Origin: JAOSJL01 sp963704035
GTDB taxonomy: Bacteria > Actinomycetota > Acidimicrobiia > IMCC26256 > JAOSJL01
Length of the DNA: 64,000 nt
Direction of reading: 5' to 3'
Assembly: GCA_963704035.1 (NCBI GenBank)
Contig: CAVPGR010000004.1
Location: 1,690,724-1,754,723, forward strand
Shown: piece by piece, positions 48,147 to 59,392 of the stretch
How positions within the stretch are numbered: position 1 is the stretch's first letter
How the letters are laid out: each line of letters starts with the position of its first letter
Notes under the pieces: model-generated
What the model was told of the DNA's origin: nothing
Databases searched by the model: none
What the model saw: only the letters and a program-made list of their open reading frames with translations
Translations under genes and position numbers: made by a program

Positions 48147-49280
48147 TTAGGAGGCTGGCTGCAGCGTTCCCGGCCGATAGTTCGCGAGGAGGTGATTGGC
48201 CAACAGTTGCATGTCACGCGAGGTGTTCTGCAGGTCGTTCCATCGGCGCCGGTCGTCCTTTCCGAATTGCCACCACCCGTCCGCCCATGCGCACACGGAC
48301 TCGATTCTTCTCAGTCCTCCGACGAAGTCCTCGATTAGCGGTCGGTCACCGTCCATCAAGATCGGGTCTGCGATCGCGTCCATGAGGAACCCAAGGGCGC
48401 AGACTCCTGCGCCGTGCATCAGACGCGACTCGCGGGTTGGACGTCCCCATGCATCGGGAAACACGCAGCTCAACGGCTGTCCAGAAGGGCTTCAGGATGG
48501 CGAGCATCTCATCGACGTCACCCTCGCCTGACTCGGCGTCGTGGAAGTGGTAGAGGGCACCGTCGGTGATGCTGTTCTCGATCATTCGCAGGATCGAGTT
48601 GTCCTTGATGACTCCATCGGGCGTTGTGGGGGTCTGAACCATCCCTCGCAAAGGTGAGGCTTCGTCGAAGTTGAGCCGCTCGGCGACGCGGGCGGGGAGT
48701 TGACGGCGCTGCAGTTGGGTGGGTAGTTCGCCTTCGGTGGCGGGCAGCAACTCGTAGATCAGGCTCTTGGGTAGCGGCTTGGTGGCGTTCACGAGAATGA
48801 ACTGGGCGCGGCTGTTCTTCAGGGCTTCGGGCGATGAAGCCCACCGCGGTCGACTGGGAACGGCTCAACGTCTGCTTCGCGAATCGCGGCGCTGCGTTGT
48901 TGCCCATCGACGATCCAGCCTGGTCTGTCTCTTCTGGCTCATCGGGGTCGAGGGGGATCACGAGGGAGCCTGAGCGCGAGTAGTCAACCTCGGAGTCGGA
49001 GTCGGCGGGCTCGAACACGACCCGGTCATCGAAGGCGATTACGAGTGCGTTGGGCATGAGGGGGTCGTCGGATTCGATGTATCGGCGAATTTCAGCGATG
49101 TGGCGGAGAACCTCGGGACGTTGGTATCCCTGGACCGCGGCATCGTCATCGTGGTGAACGCGCGCGAGATGGTCGTGAAGTCGACCGAGTCCTTCGGCCG
49201 TCCACTGCGAATGAGTAGAGGCGCCGGCTTGGTCCCTGGCTGATCTCAAGGGCGGGTACGTGTAGCTCAGGCAATGTCAT
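48147..49280 (-). CDS. DGQHR-domain (DndB/DpdB-like) protein, copy 1 (frameshifted)
   Basis: Fragments give a protein of about 375 residues. GYQRPEVLRHIAEIRRYIES and PLMPNALVIAFDDRVVFEP form the N-terminal part. The DGQQR-type site is degraded by frame changes near 48900. FILVNATKPLPKSLIYELLP follows, and the C-terminus has WNDLQNTSRDMQLLANHLL. DndB-like DGQHR proteins assist DNA phosphorothioation. In 7-deazaguanine loci DpdB is required with DpdA. The ATG at 49280 lies 19 bases after the dpdA stop. Confidence 0.75.
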
Positions 49281-49298
49281 GCTTGGCTCCTAATTGAA

Positions 49299-50551
49299 TC
49301 ATGAGGCGACGGCGGCACCACTGGGGGATACTCGCTCGTCGAGTTCTCGTCTGAAGATGGCTAGGTTGTGGAAACCGCGCCGCTTGTTCCGTTCGGTCCC
49401 GCGGAAGATGGCCACCTCGATGCCGGCGCTACAGCACACTCCGCACTCGCACGCCTGCCACGGAGGCGCGCCGCCAAGGTCTCGCGGTAGGAGTCGCTTC
49501 GATCCCGCTGGGGTCCCAGATTCGCTCGTACGCACGGAGAGATGACACGGCTGTCTCCACGTCGACCGTCTCGGCGGTCGTACTCGGCGGGAGGGACTGC
49601 AGCGCTTCTCGTTCTGCCGCAAGAGCTACACGTTGGTCGATCTGGCCAGCTGCGATCCGTCGCTTGAGGGTCGGGTTGCCGTCGACCTGGGGGACCCGCA
49701 GCGCTGTGATCCGTTCGTCGAGCCAGTAGTAGTTGTCCGTGTCGTCTGTAGGCCTGAAAGGGCGAGGTGCTATCGAAGCTGGTGCACCGAGGGCGCGAAG
49801 TCAGGGATGCGTTCGAGTCGAGTCACACCGAGGAGATGAAAGCGGGTTGGGGTCGCGAGCACGGGTGCGACCGCCTCGACGACCTCATGAGGTCGTGGGT
49901 CTTCAGCGGCACGAGGCCACCCAGCGCGATGATGGTGTACCCACTGTTCTGCAGCTCCGCCACGGCGCTGGCATACGAGACGGGATCCCAGCCATGGGCC
50001 ACTCCGACCGGGGCGAAGGGGTGCCACGTCGTCCTGAAGTTCGCCGAGGAACTCGGCCGCGAGATCCAGCGTGAGATCGCTGCGCCGGACCCAGTCCGCT
50101 CGGGTTCAACGCCGAGCGGACGCTGCGGGTCGTGGAGGTAGCCGAAAGGGATGTGGTCAATCGAGACCCACGGTCGAGGCCGATTCCCTCGTAGAAGTCG
50201 ACGACCTCCTTGATCGTGTAGGGCGGTTCTGCTCGAACCGCGTAGTTGAACGCACCGCAGTCGCCCATCACCATCAGGCTCGGTCGACAGGTGACGCGCG
50301 AAAGAAGCGATGATGCGCCCAAGCGGTAGATGCGCTGCTGCTGGGCCATCGTGTACTTGCCGGCCCCCCTCGCGGTGCCGTCGACGATCGCCTTGGAAAT
50401 GAGGATCCCGTCGTAGGGCACTTTGGTGAGTACCTCGTGCGCGTACAGGTCGTCGCGTTGGCGCACTCGATGTTGCGGATGCTCTTCCTGTCTCGAAGTC
50501 GAAGAACGGACTGACCTGGTCTTGGGAGTCGGAGAAGAAGAAGTCGATCAT
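49299..50551 (-). CDS. dpdA: DNA 7-deazaguanine transglycosylase DpdA (frameshifted)
   Basis: DpdA is a TGT-superfamily enzyme that replaces guanine in DNA with preQ0. The N-terminus is MIDFFFSDSQDQVSPFFDF. Conserved parts are VPYDGILISKAIVDG, MVMGDCGAFNYAVRAEPPYT with the TGT-type aspartate, EVVDFYEGIGLDRG with VSIDHIPFGYLHDP, and SGYTIIALGGLVPLKTHDL. The C-terminal zinc site WQACECGVCCSAG (CxCxxC) is followed by RGFHN supplying the histidine. Frames change near 50490, 50150, 49880, 49770 and 49500. The start overlaps the previous gene (ATGA). Overall length, about 415 residues, is normal. Confidence 0.82.
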
Positions 50552-51700
50552 CGGTGCGTCTTCGCTTGTACGTAGGCGCGAATCAGGAAGTTCGACAGGA
50601 GCTTGATGTCCTCGGGACGTTCTGCAGTTGGTTCCAGGGCGACCCGCCGAGTCCTTCCCACTCACCGCGATCGTCCATGCGCACTCGGGCTTGATGAGCT
50701 CAAGCTCGCTGTCGTGCGCGCAACAGCGTCGTCCGCTTCGACGTCGACTGTTGCCATCACGCGGTCCATTAACCGGGCCATTGAGCGAATGCCCGACGCC
50801 GTGCATGAGGCGACTCCGTCGGCCGGCAATCCCCAGGCCTCGGGAAACGTCTCGCGGACTGCCGTCCAGTAGCAGAGCAGGATCGCCCAGATCCCGTCGA
50901 GGTCGGTCTCGCCGGTGCGCCACGTTGCGGTAGGGGAACAGGCCGGACCTCGACGGCGACTGGAGGGCTTCCTCGAGCGCCTTCACCAGTGAGGTGTCGG
51001 TGACGACGGCGTGCTTCCGTCGGTCCTCCTTGGCTGTGGATGTGCCGACGGATCAGCCCCTTGAAGGGTGAATCGTCCTGCCGGTTCAGCCCATCGACGA
51101 TGGCCGACGGGATCTTCCTGAGCGAAGGTGGGTTGATCGGTGCACCGATCTTCGGCAGCAGTTCAGTTACCAGGCCGGCGGGAAGACGGGCGGGCGCTGT
51201 TGATCCGGACGAACTGGTCGCGCTGCACGTCAACGGTGTCGGCCACGAACGCAGCGACGGGGACCGGGAACGCCGGTTCTTGGCTTGACGGAGCGCAGAC
51301 GCTGCGCTGTTGCCCGTCGACGATCCACGCGGGCTTCGAGTCGCCGTCTGCGGGGGATTGGGATCTCCAGGCTTCCGCCGAGTACGTGACCTCGTCTACC
51401 GTGAGGGCCTCTGCGTCGCTTTCGGAACCTGCCCGCGCCAGAGCTAGCGACCAGGTCAGATCGCGTTTGGGAGGACGGGCACTTCCGAGTCGAGTACTCG
51501 ACGATGGTCTTGACATGTTGGCGTCACCTCCGCGCGTTGGTAGCCGATCAGATCTCCGACGTCGTCACGGCCCACTCGCGAGATGTCGGCGACGGCTAGT
51601 CAGTTCGTCCGCCGTCAACGCGAACAGGTAGATCGGTCGCTTCCGGCTCTGCTGGACCAGGAAGGCACGTCGGGATGATCGTTCCGTTGGATCGCGTCAT
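50548..51700 (-). CDS. DGQHR-domain (DndB/DpdB-like) protein, copy 2 (frameshifted)
   Basis: This protein of about 380 residues is reconstructed from several frames. GDLIGYQRAEV is the N-terminal motif, then SEVPVLPNAI, SKPAWIVDGQQRS (the DGQ(H/Q)R signature), QRDQFVRINSARP and PAGLVTELLPKIGAPI, and a C-terminus WNQLQNV then EDIKLLSNFLIRAYV. It overlaps dpdA by four bases, so it is the best candidate for the DpdA partner (DpdB). The start is the ATG at 51700. Confidence 0.75.
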
Positions 51701-51769
51701 GCCACCGGCCCTCTCTGACCTCGGATTCGAACAGTCGCTTGAAGCGATCTCGTTCACATGCTCGCTCAC

Positions 51770-52723
51770 TGTGCCCTCAGGTCGCGTAGTTCGCCTGGAG
51801 CAGCGCCGTCTTGCTTGGCGACTTCGACCGGGTCTACACGGGACCGGATGAAGTCATCACTTGCTCGGTCGGTCATCGCGGCCCGGTTGTAGCGCTTGGT
51901 CGGATCCGACTCGGCCGGCCGTTTCTACCAGCGTCGCCTCAATCGCCATGCACGGATCTCGCCATGGGCCCGTCGCGGCGCGAGTGGCAAGAGTTCCCGT
52001 GCGATGCGGATGTTCAGTGAGTCCGACTCGCGGACCGACCTCATCGTGGCTCTGGATGCCGAGCGGTGGCGGGAACGCAAACCGGCGGAGCGAGCCATTG
52101 CTGTCGCATCCGGCCGACACGAGGCAACAGGTCCGCTGACGCCAAGGCTGCTCGGCGGCCGTGACGAAGATCGGCTGCTCGAGGGCCCGGACGTACGCAT
52201 CTGACGCGACCACGATCATGGGGCAAACTGCGTAGGAGTCGTGCAGCCTCTCGGCGAGGGCGCTGCACTGTCGCACCCGGGGCGACCTGCCTGCGCAAGT
52301 CGATAGGTGAGTCCCCTTCCACCAGTACTGGGAGCCCGTCGCGCGGTTCACGCGATTCCGCGACGACGGAGTCTGCGTGACCTAGAGCGAACGTAGCGGC
52401 ATAGAGGCTCGATCTCTTGGCATCTAGGGCCGATCAGTCCGTAGCCGGCGGACGCGACCGACACGATGTCCTCGCTCGGCGTCTCGGGTCGTCGGCGAAG
52501 TTGCGGACGGCCGCACCAGTGCTCTCCTGCGTAGAGGTCTCGACGAGGCACCGGCGAACTTGGCGGGCTGCCTATCCGTCGAGCCATCGTCGCGGCACGC
52601 TCTCCAGTGGCCGCTGACGGTACGTACTCCGACCCAGGGACGAGGCCCTCGGCCGACTTGCGGTCGCTGCAGGTCAGTACAACTTACACAGCCGGGTCGA
52701 CCGGCATTCAAGCCGGGAGCCAC
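51770..52723 (-). CDS. Unrecognised Dpd-locus protein with LTCSDRKS motif (frameshifted)
   Basis: Conserved-looking motifs occur in order but in several frames: VVLTCSDRKSAEGLVPGSEY, RRDLYAGEHW, IVSVASAGYGLIGP, CRYVRSR or EPLCRYV as a possible misread of EPYAATFALGHADSVV, and a long C-terminal helical region. The combination recalls YaaA/DUF6884-like proteins. It heads the minus-strand unit that continues into the DGQHR gene and dpdA. It might supply the dPreQ0-to-amide step assigned to DpdC, but that is a guess. The end is approximate and the GTG at 52723 is the likely start. Confidence 0.5.
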
Positions 52724-52741
52724 GGCAACCTCAAAACTGTC

Positions 52742-52770
52742 ATTGCATCGTGGGCACCAGTGGTGTAATT
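52742..52770 (+). promoter_or_regulatory. Possible promoter for the preQ0 operon
   Basis: TTGCAT at 52742-52747 and TAATTT at 52765-52770 are 17 bases apart and upstream of queC. The 133-base region between the divergent minus-strand gene and queC must hold both promoters and contains the small palindrome CACCAGTGGTG. Confidence 0.4.
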
Positions 52771-52856
52771 TCTAGCATGTAGTTTACGATCTGGAGAAGT
52801 ACTTTCCGTCGATCTTCGGACACCAGTGTGCCGTGAGGGTGTGACAAGGAGTCGCG

Positions 52857-53566
52857 ATGGCTGATCGACCTGCGGTTGTGCTGCTCAGCGGGGGACTCGA
52901 CTCCGCGACCGCTCTCGCGATCGCCCAAGAGCGAGGGCTTCGAGGTGCTACGCCCTGTCGTTCCGCTACGGGCAACGCCACGCGTCGAACTCGAGGCCGC
53001 CGCACGTGTCGCGCTGCCGCACGGCGTCGCGAAGCACGTGGTCGCCGACATCGACCTCCGCGCGTTCGGCGGGTCGGCGCTCACCGCCGACATCGAGGTC
53101 CCAAAGCACGACTCCGCCGACGAGCTGGCCGACGACATCCCGATCACCTACGTGCCGGCCCGCAACACCATCTTCCTGTCGTTCGCCCTCGCCTGGGCCG
53201 AGGTGCTCGGCGCGTCCGACATCTTCATCGGCGTCAACGCGCTCGACTACACCGGCTACCCCGACTGCCGGCCCGAGTACATCGCGGCCTTCGAGACGAT
53301 GGCCGAACCTCGCCACCAAGGCCGGCGTGGAGGGCACACGCACTCACGATCCACACGCCCGCTCATCGACCTGACCAAGGCCGAGATCATCAGCCGGGCA
53401 CTCGACGCTCGGCGTCGACTACGGCACTCACCGCAGCTGCTACGACCCCGCACCAGATGGCCTCGCCTGCGGCCACTGCGACTCGTGCCTCCTCCGCGCC
53501 GAGGGCTTCGCGAGGCCGGCGCTCGACGACCCACTCGACTACCGAGGCGCAGCGTCTGCCGCGTGA
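52857..53566 (+). CDS. queC: 7-cyano-7-deazaguanine synthase QueC (frameshifted)
   Basis: QueC converts 7-carboxy-7-deazaguanine to preQ0 with ATP and ammonia. The PP-loop LSGGLDSATALAIA is at residues 9-22. YALSFRYGQRH is recovered only if one extra C after 52960 is ignored and one base is restored 45 bases on. FIGVNALDYTGYPDCRPEYI is intact and the zinc cysteines are in CGHCDSC near 53480. Further indels lie near 53310 and 53410. GTG/TGA overlap (53563-53566) couples it to queE. Confidence 0.85.
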
Positions 53567-54204
53567 CCTACCTCGTCAAGGAGCTCTTCTTCACGCTGCA
53601 GGGCGAGGGCGTCCAACGCCGGCACGGCCGCCGTGTTCTGCCGGTTCACGGGCTGCAACCTCTGGACCGGCCGCGAAGAGCACCGCGCACATCGCCGTCT
53701 GCCAGTTCTGCGACACCGACTTCGTCGGCACCGACGGTCCGGGCGGCGGCACGTTCGCTACGCCGACGACCTCGCCGATGCCGTCGTCGCCATGTGCGGT
53801 CCGGCACGAGGTGGCGAAGCGCTTCGTCGTCTGCACCGGCGGCGAGCCGCTCCTCCAGCTCGACGAGGACCTCGTCGACGCGCTCCACGCGCGCGGGTTC
53901 GAGGTCGCCGTCGAGACCAACGGGACGCTGCGGCCGCCCGACGGGCATCGACTGGATCTGCGTCAGCCCCAAGGCAGGCGCCGACCTCGTCCTGGCGGCG
54001 GGCGACGAGCTGAAGCTCGTCTACCCGCAGAGCCGGCGCTGAGCCGGACGACTTCGAGGACGCTCGACTTCGACCACTTCTTCCTCCAGCCGATGGACGG
54101 CCCCGACCGCGAGAAGCAACACAGCGCAGGCAGTCGAGTACTGCCTTCGCCACCCCCGCTGGCGGCTCAGCCTCCAGACCCACAAGTACCTAGGAATCCC
54201 GTGA
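53563..54204 (+). CDS. queE: 7-carboxy-7-deazaguanine synthase QueE (frameshifted)
   Basis: QueE is a radical SAM enzyme making 7-carboxy-7-deazaguanine. YLVKELFFTLQGEG is the typical N-terminus. The cluster cysteines are in FCRFTGCNLWTGREE and CQFCDTDFVG, with the wide spacing seen in QueE rather than CxxxCxxC. FVVCTGGEPLLQLDEDLVDA and EVAVETNGT follow, and HKYLGIP ends the protein. Frame changes occur near 53620, 53690, 53755, 53805, 53945 and 54040. The TGA overlaps the queD ATG. Confidence 0.84.
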
Positions 54205-54568
54205 TGGAGATCTTCAAGGAGTTCACCTTCGAGGCCGCCCACCGGCTGCCGAACGTGCCCGACGGCCACAAGTGCGCTCGCCTCCACGGCCACTCCTACC
54301 AGGTCGTCGTCCACGTCGAGGGACCCGTCGACGAGCGACACCGGCTGGGTCATGGACTTCGCCGACCTCGAGATGCGCTTCAAGCCTCTGCATCAGTGCA
54401 CTCGACCACTACTACCTCAACGAGATCGAAGGGCTCGAGAACCCGACGAGCGAGGTGCTGGCCATGTGGATCTGGGATCGGCTCGAGCCGGTGCTCCCGG
54501 GACTGTCCCAGGTGGAGGTCAAGGAGACCTGCACCTCTGGATGCGTCTACCGCGGCGAGCGGAACTGA
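54204..54568 (+). CDS. queD: 6-carboxytetrahydropterin synthase QueD (frameshifted)
   Basis: QueD converts dihydroneopterin triphosphate to 6-carboxytetrahydropterin. The zinc histidines are in FEAAHRLP and ARLHGHSYQV, and the catalytic cysteine is in KCARLHG. After frame changes near 54335 and 54400 come WVMDFADLEMRFK, DHYYLNEIEG and the conserved ENPTSEVLAMWIWDRL, and the glutamate in EVKETCTSGCVY. The length of about 120 residues is normal. ATG 54204 overlaps the queE stop. Confidence 0.87.
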
Positions 54569-54575
54569 GAACGAC

Positions 54576-55434
54576 GTGGAAGACGTCCAGGCCCGACCCG
54601 ATTCCAGAGGCATCCGAATCGATCGAGCGGGCGTGCGCGGGTTGCGCTACCCGATCGCGGTCCTCGATCGCGAGGCAGGGAAGCAGGAGACCGTCGGCGT
54701 CATCAGCGCATCGGCGTCGGTTGCGCCGACGGCTAAGGGCACGCACATGAGCAGGTTCATCGAGGTCCTCGAGCGCCATGTCGGCGAGTTGACCATGAAT
54801 ACCATTCCCACGATCCTGCGCCAGCTTCGGGAGAGCTTGCAGAGCGATCACGCCGAGATGGAGGTCGTGTTCACCTATTTCATCTCTCGCGAGGCGCCGG
54901 TGAGTAAGGCGCGGGGCGTCATGGACTACGAGTGCTGGTTTCGAGGCGAGTCCGGTGAGGCAGCGGGCGACCGGTTTGTTCTCGGCGCCCGTACTCCGGT
55001 GACGAGCCTGTGCCCCTGCACCAAGGCGATCAGCGACTACGGCGCCCACAACCAACGCGGGTACATCACGATCGAGGTCGAGCAGCACGATCGACGACGA
55101 CGGACGGCCCGCGCTCTGTCTGGATCGAGGAGCTGGTCGAGCTGGCGGAGTCGGCGGGCTCCTGCCCCGTCTACCCACTGCTCAAGCGACCGGACGAACG
55201 ACACGTGACCATGCAGGCGTACGACAACCCGGTCTTCGTCGAGGACATGGTCCGCGAACGTCGCCGTCGTGCCTCGACGGCGACCACCGCGTGCGCTGGT
55301 ACCGCGTCGAGGCGCAGAACCTCGAGAGCATCCACAACCACGATGCGTTTGCAGCTGTGAGCAGCATCGGGTCCGACGAGGCCGTAGCGCTTGGCCAAAC
55401 CGATGGCATGTTCGCCTGTTCGGCGACTGGCTAG
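54576..55434 (+). CDS. folE2: GTP cyclohydrolase FolE2 (type IB; late frameshifts)
   Basis: FolE2 opens GTP to dihydroneopterin triphosphate, the first step to preQ0 or folate. GIRIDRAGVRGLRYPIAVLD, AKGTHMSRFIEVLERHVG, FTYFISREAPVSKARG and TSLCPCTKAISDYGAHNQ (with the metal-binding cysteine) are diagnostic of the metal-flexible type IB enzyme. The last 80 residues (WIEELVELAESAGSCPVYPL, PVFVEDMVR, YRVEAQNLESIHNHDAFA) lie in other frames after about 55090 and 55255. Its place after queD shows it serves preQ0 synthesis. Confidence 0.87.
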
Positions 55435-55560
55435 CGGTCACGGGACCCAGCCAACATTCACGCCTTGTCGGGGTCCGGTTAGGGCGAGGTGCTTTGCCAT
55501 CGCGATGTCACGCTCGGAGGCTCGGATGATCTGCGTGTGCAGCACATCGCCACCCCGTGG

Positions 55561-56683
55561 CTAGGGAAGGCGCCGGTACTGGTCAACCAGGTACTCGGCC
55601 AAGCGACGCTTGTCCTGACTTGTGTTTTGAAGCTCGTTCCACTCGCAGTCAATCACCGGCCACCTACCACTCGTCCAAGCGCAATGAGGCACCAGGCCGG
55701 TCAGGCGGGCCTGCACCTCAGAGAGAGCCTGTTGGTCGTCAGCTTCGATGTCGGCCATGACGAGGTCCATCAAGCGTCCAAGGGCCACCAGGCCGGCACC
55801 ATGGACCAGTCGGCTCGTCCTTGGGTCCTTCTCCAAGCATCCGGCCACACGCAAGCGACGCCACGGTAAAACACAGAAACAACCTCAGCCATGGCTTCGG
55901 TGTCAGAGTCGTCGGACTCTTGGGAGTAGTACTCGGGTGAGCACTCCGTTCCGACGGATGCTGTATTCAATGACCGCTAGCACGGCAGCCTGGCTGATGT
56001 TGGCACCCGGGCCTGCCGGAGGCCCGATCCCCTTAATGCGTCCTACGAAAGGTGAGTCGGCATTGAACCGCAGGTGCTCGAGGACTGTTGCGGCGACCCT
56101 TCGAACCCTCCAGGCCGTTGGCAAGGAAGCGCTGATGTGCGGCATGAGTTCATTGAGCAGGTCTCTCGGCAGAGGCTTGGTCTTGTTGACGAGAACGAAC
56201 TGGTCTCTCTGAAGCTGTGGGGAGTCCGTGACGGAGCCAACAATGACTACGGGGAAGTGCCGGTCCGGTGGCAATTCAGACAGGGCGGAGGTCCGTTGTT
56301 GGCCGTCGACGATGAACCCTGGTCTTGGTTCGCCCGGGCCGGGGAGAGGAATGCGGCAGAAGCCCAGGCGTCCCCCACTCGCTCCGAACGACACGCTTCT
56401 GTGCTTTGAATTGCACAGAGTCATCGAAGGCGATGACGATTGCGTTCGGCAGCATCGCCGAAGTCGTCGGCGAGGTAGTCGTGGATCTCCTTGATATGAC
56501 GGTCCACTCGCGACCGCTGATAACCGACGAGGACCCCATCGTCGTTCGACTGGCCGCGTCGATCGAAGCGATCTGATGCACGAGTCGCCCGTCAAGCCCA
56601 AACGCGAAGAGGGGAGCGTCGGAGCGTTGTTCCACTCGGAGCGCATGAAGGGTCAGTTCCAGGTGGCTCTTCTGCGAAGCCAT
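55561..56683 (-). CDS. DGQHR-domain (DndB/DpdB-like) protein, copy 3 (frameshifted)
   Basis: This protein of about 370 residues starts MASQKSHLELTLHALRVEQ. NAIVIAFDDSVQFKAQKR, the signature FIVDGQQRTSALSEL, QRDQFVLVNKTKPLPRDLLN with ELMPHI, and the C-terminus WNELQNTSQDKRRLAEYLV follow. Frames change near 56600, 56400 and 55930. It is closer to copy 1 (shared LVNxTKPLP) than to copy 2. It is the last gene of the ATPase operon, two bases after the preceding stop. Confidence 0.74.
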
Positions 56684-56684
56684 C

Positions 56685-57960
56685 CTATTCCTCATCAAGT
56701 AGATCGTCAGGAATGAAGATATTCTGTGGCTCCCGTGTGTACCTGCCTCCGGACAGGCTCACGCCCTTCGTAGAGCCTGCGAGCTTCAGGATCTGCCGGG
56801 TACGATCTCTTCCAGATCTCCCTCTTCTCTCGAGCGCAGTGACGCGACGAACGCCTCCTCCTTGAGCGGAACCGGACCGATTCTCCGGCGTAGGTCTCGG
56901 TACGCTTGCTTGAAGCGCTCGCTACCGTCGTCGATGGCGATTTGCCCGTGGAGTTCTTGCCAGAGCGGATTACTTGCCCATTGGTCAACGGCGACTCGCG
57001 TGCCAATTCTGCGTGTAGCGGAATGTCGATCTAAACATGAAGCAGAGACTCGGCCTGCGGCCCAAGCGCATACTCGAACCCGTTCTTCGGCAGTCCGGCC
57101 TTTGACAGGTACCCGAGGTCGTCAGCCACTCGAGTCTCGGTGACACACGATGCTCCAGGAGGCCAGGGCCCTTGCTCATCTTCTCCCGGTCGCCCAGCGT
57201 GTCTGAAACCTGAGTCACAAACGTCTTGAGCTTCCTAATCTCCGTTCGATCAGCCGACTGTCTTTCGCTGACTCGAACGCGCGTTCGACAATCACATCGA
57301 AACGCCTGGCAACCTGATCCCGTGTTACGACCGATCCGATCTGCAACAACTCTCCAAGGAATTCCCGACGAGAAGGCCGTCGGCTTCCACGACCTGGCGA
57401 AGCATGGCCAAACATCTCGAGGCCCATCCTGAACGGGTTCTCTTGACCTGTCAGATCCCCCGGGAAGGGCTGAGCACGGAGTTGCCGCATCGTGTGACCC
57501 GCCGCCGTCCAGGTGTTCTTCGACCGCAGAACGCGTAACTGATAGGCAAGTTCGATGGGCTCGTCCACGTTGTCCGGCGTAGGAGCACCGACCGTCGAAC
57601 GGAGGGCGGGATCAGACATCCACTCGTCAACAATGAAGACGGGTAGTGCATCCAGGTCACCCCGACGGGCGCTCGCCGCTTGATAGCCGTCGTCGTCTCG
57701 GACGAGGCTCAGCCCGCGGTATCTGCCCGTCTTCCGAGGAGTCGCGGAGATCAGCGACTTCTCGAGCAGATACGAGAAGGCGCGTTGGTTGCGCTGATCC
57801 TCCGTATCAAGCTGGCGTTGAGACTCGAGCACCCGCCGGAGCTTTCGCGAACAGCGCTTCCACCGGCTGATGGACGAAGCTCGTTTCTGTGCAGGACGAG
57901 ATTCGCCAGTGCCAGCCGCGAACTGAAGACAGTTAGATAGGTCAGGAACGGCTCGGCCAA
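56685..57960 (-). CDS. Unrecognised Dpd-locus protein (frameshifted)
   Basis: Pieces in three frames form a protein of about 425 residues: PFLTYLTVFSSRLALANLVL, then YRGLSLVRDDDGYQAASARR with LPVFIVDEWMSDPAL, RREFLGELLQIGSVVTRDQV and PRLEWLTDLGYLSKAGLPKN, and the end TREPQNIFIPDDLLDEE. A stop in one frame at 57031 is bridged by sequence that continues sensibly. I do not know the family. It lies between the HerA-like gene and DGQHR copy 3 on the same strand, so a role in the restriction complex is inferred. Confidence 0.55.
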
Positions 57961-57970
57961 TGGAGTCTCG

Positions 57971-59392
57971 TTAGAGTTCGATGCCGCCGTGGACCGAGGC
58001 CCGGGGGCGCACCGCTACAACAACCGACCGGCGAACCGAGGTGTTCATGTCCGCAGCCGAGACAAGACAGACGCCGGGGGCAGTTGTCGCAGCAGCCCAG
58101 CATGATCGAGTGACTGCTTCCCGTACTGAACGGAAGTGGACGATGGGGACTTGAGGTTCTCACCCACGGCGCGGATGTCGGGCTCTGTTACGAGCTGGTG
58201 AGCTAGGCAACGTTTCAACTTGGCTGAGTACGCGTCTGTCGAGAGCCGACGGCTGCTGCGTGGCTAGAACAGCTGAGAGCCCCATGTTCCTGCCCTCCTT
58301 CACGAGCCGAACGAACAGATTTCGAGCAGGGGTACTAGCGCCCGGCGCCAGGAAGGTCTGAGCCTCGTCGAGCATCACCACCGTTCTTGGTATTCCCTCA
58401 GCAGCCAATTCTTCTATTCGCCGCCTAGTCGTAGCGTCCAATTGCGGGTCAAGCGCGAGACGTTTCTCGGCAAAGGCCGTGCGGTTTCGCGTTTCAATCA
58501 GCATTCGAGTGATGACAGCCACTACCGCATCCCGGTAGCTCTGTGGAAGGCGACCGAGCATGACGACGGCGGGCCGGCCTGGCTGCAGCAGTTCGGTGAT
58601 CGTTGTGCCATCGCTCGAGAAGAGCCCCGTAGCCGAAAGGGAGCCAAGTCTCTGGCGGAGTGCTCGAAGGGATTCTGCGTGGTAGGTGCCCTGTAGTTCG
58701 TCCGACCGAACCGCCTCTGACAACTGCTGCAGGTCGAAGTCTGTCCGCGGAGGGATGTCTTGGCCGTGGAGCATGAAGCCCGACTCGTGAAACCAGGCCT
58801 ACCGCGTCATTTGAGGGCCTGTCCCATCGGATCGCTCATTGCATTCACGCCAAGGAGTAGTTCCCACTCCTCGGAGTCCCAGGGCGGGAACGCTCAGGGT
58901 AAGCGTGCGGAACCAATCGGATCCGTATCGCGCCGGTTGGCCAGCCCTGGGATCCACGCATCCACACCGAACTCGAGGTCTGTCAACTCCACCCCCTTCG
59001 CCAACTCATAATGGCGCTGTGCCTCGGAGTTGTCGCTTGGTGCAACCGTGTAACGGGTGGTCCAATGAGATATCGAGGGGGTCGAAGACGAGGACAGCCC
59101 TCGGATTCGCCTGCGTTCCGAGCACAGCCGCCTCGCCCGCGACGAACCCCTCGATCAGGACCCCAAGGGGGCGGAGGACTTACCGCTGCCCCGCTTTCCA
59201 ACAACGGCAACCACCTGTTCCTTGCTCGTGGTTAGCCGAGACCGACGGCTGGCGGCCGCCGACTGTCTCAGCCAATGTGCCTAGCCACACTGCATCGCCT
59301 TCGGAGCCCCCGGGCCCAAGCCGTACGCCCTGACGTGGAGGATCGATGGTGGGCTTGGTCCGCCACTGAGGCGTGATCGCCACAGTGTTCAA
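57971..59392 (-). CDS. HerA/FtsK-like ATPase (frameshifted)
   Basis: This protein of about 470 residues has Walker A VVAVVGKRGSGKSS near residue 70 and Walker B PRTVVMLDEAQTFLAPG. The FVRLVKEGRNMGLSAVLATQ sensor region is that of HerA-type hexameric translocases. An intervening domain (HAESLRALRQRLGSLSATGL) and a long C-terminal part after about 58215 change frame. HerA-like ATPases work with nucleases in DNA restriction, as in Dnd/Dpt and other systems. The TTG start overlaps the AAA ATPase stop. Confidence 0.7.

Noticed and set aside
52857..55434. The pterin genes as a folate or queuosine-tRNA operon
   Set aside because: QueC and QueE are specific to preQ0, folate genes such as folB, folK and folP are absent, and dpdA rather than tgt or queA and queF lies beside them.
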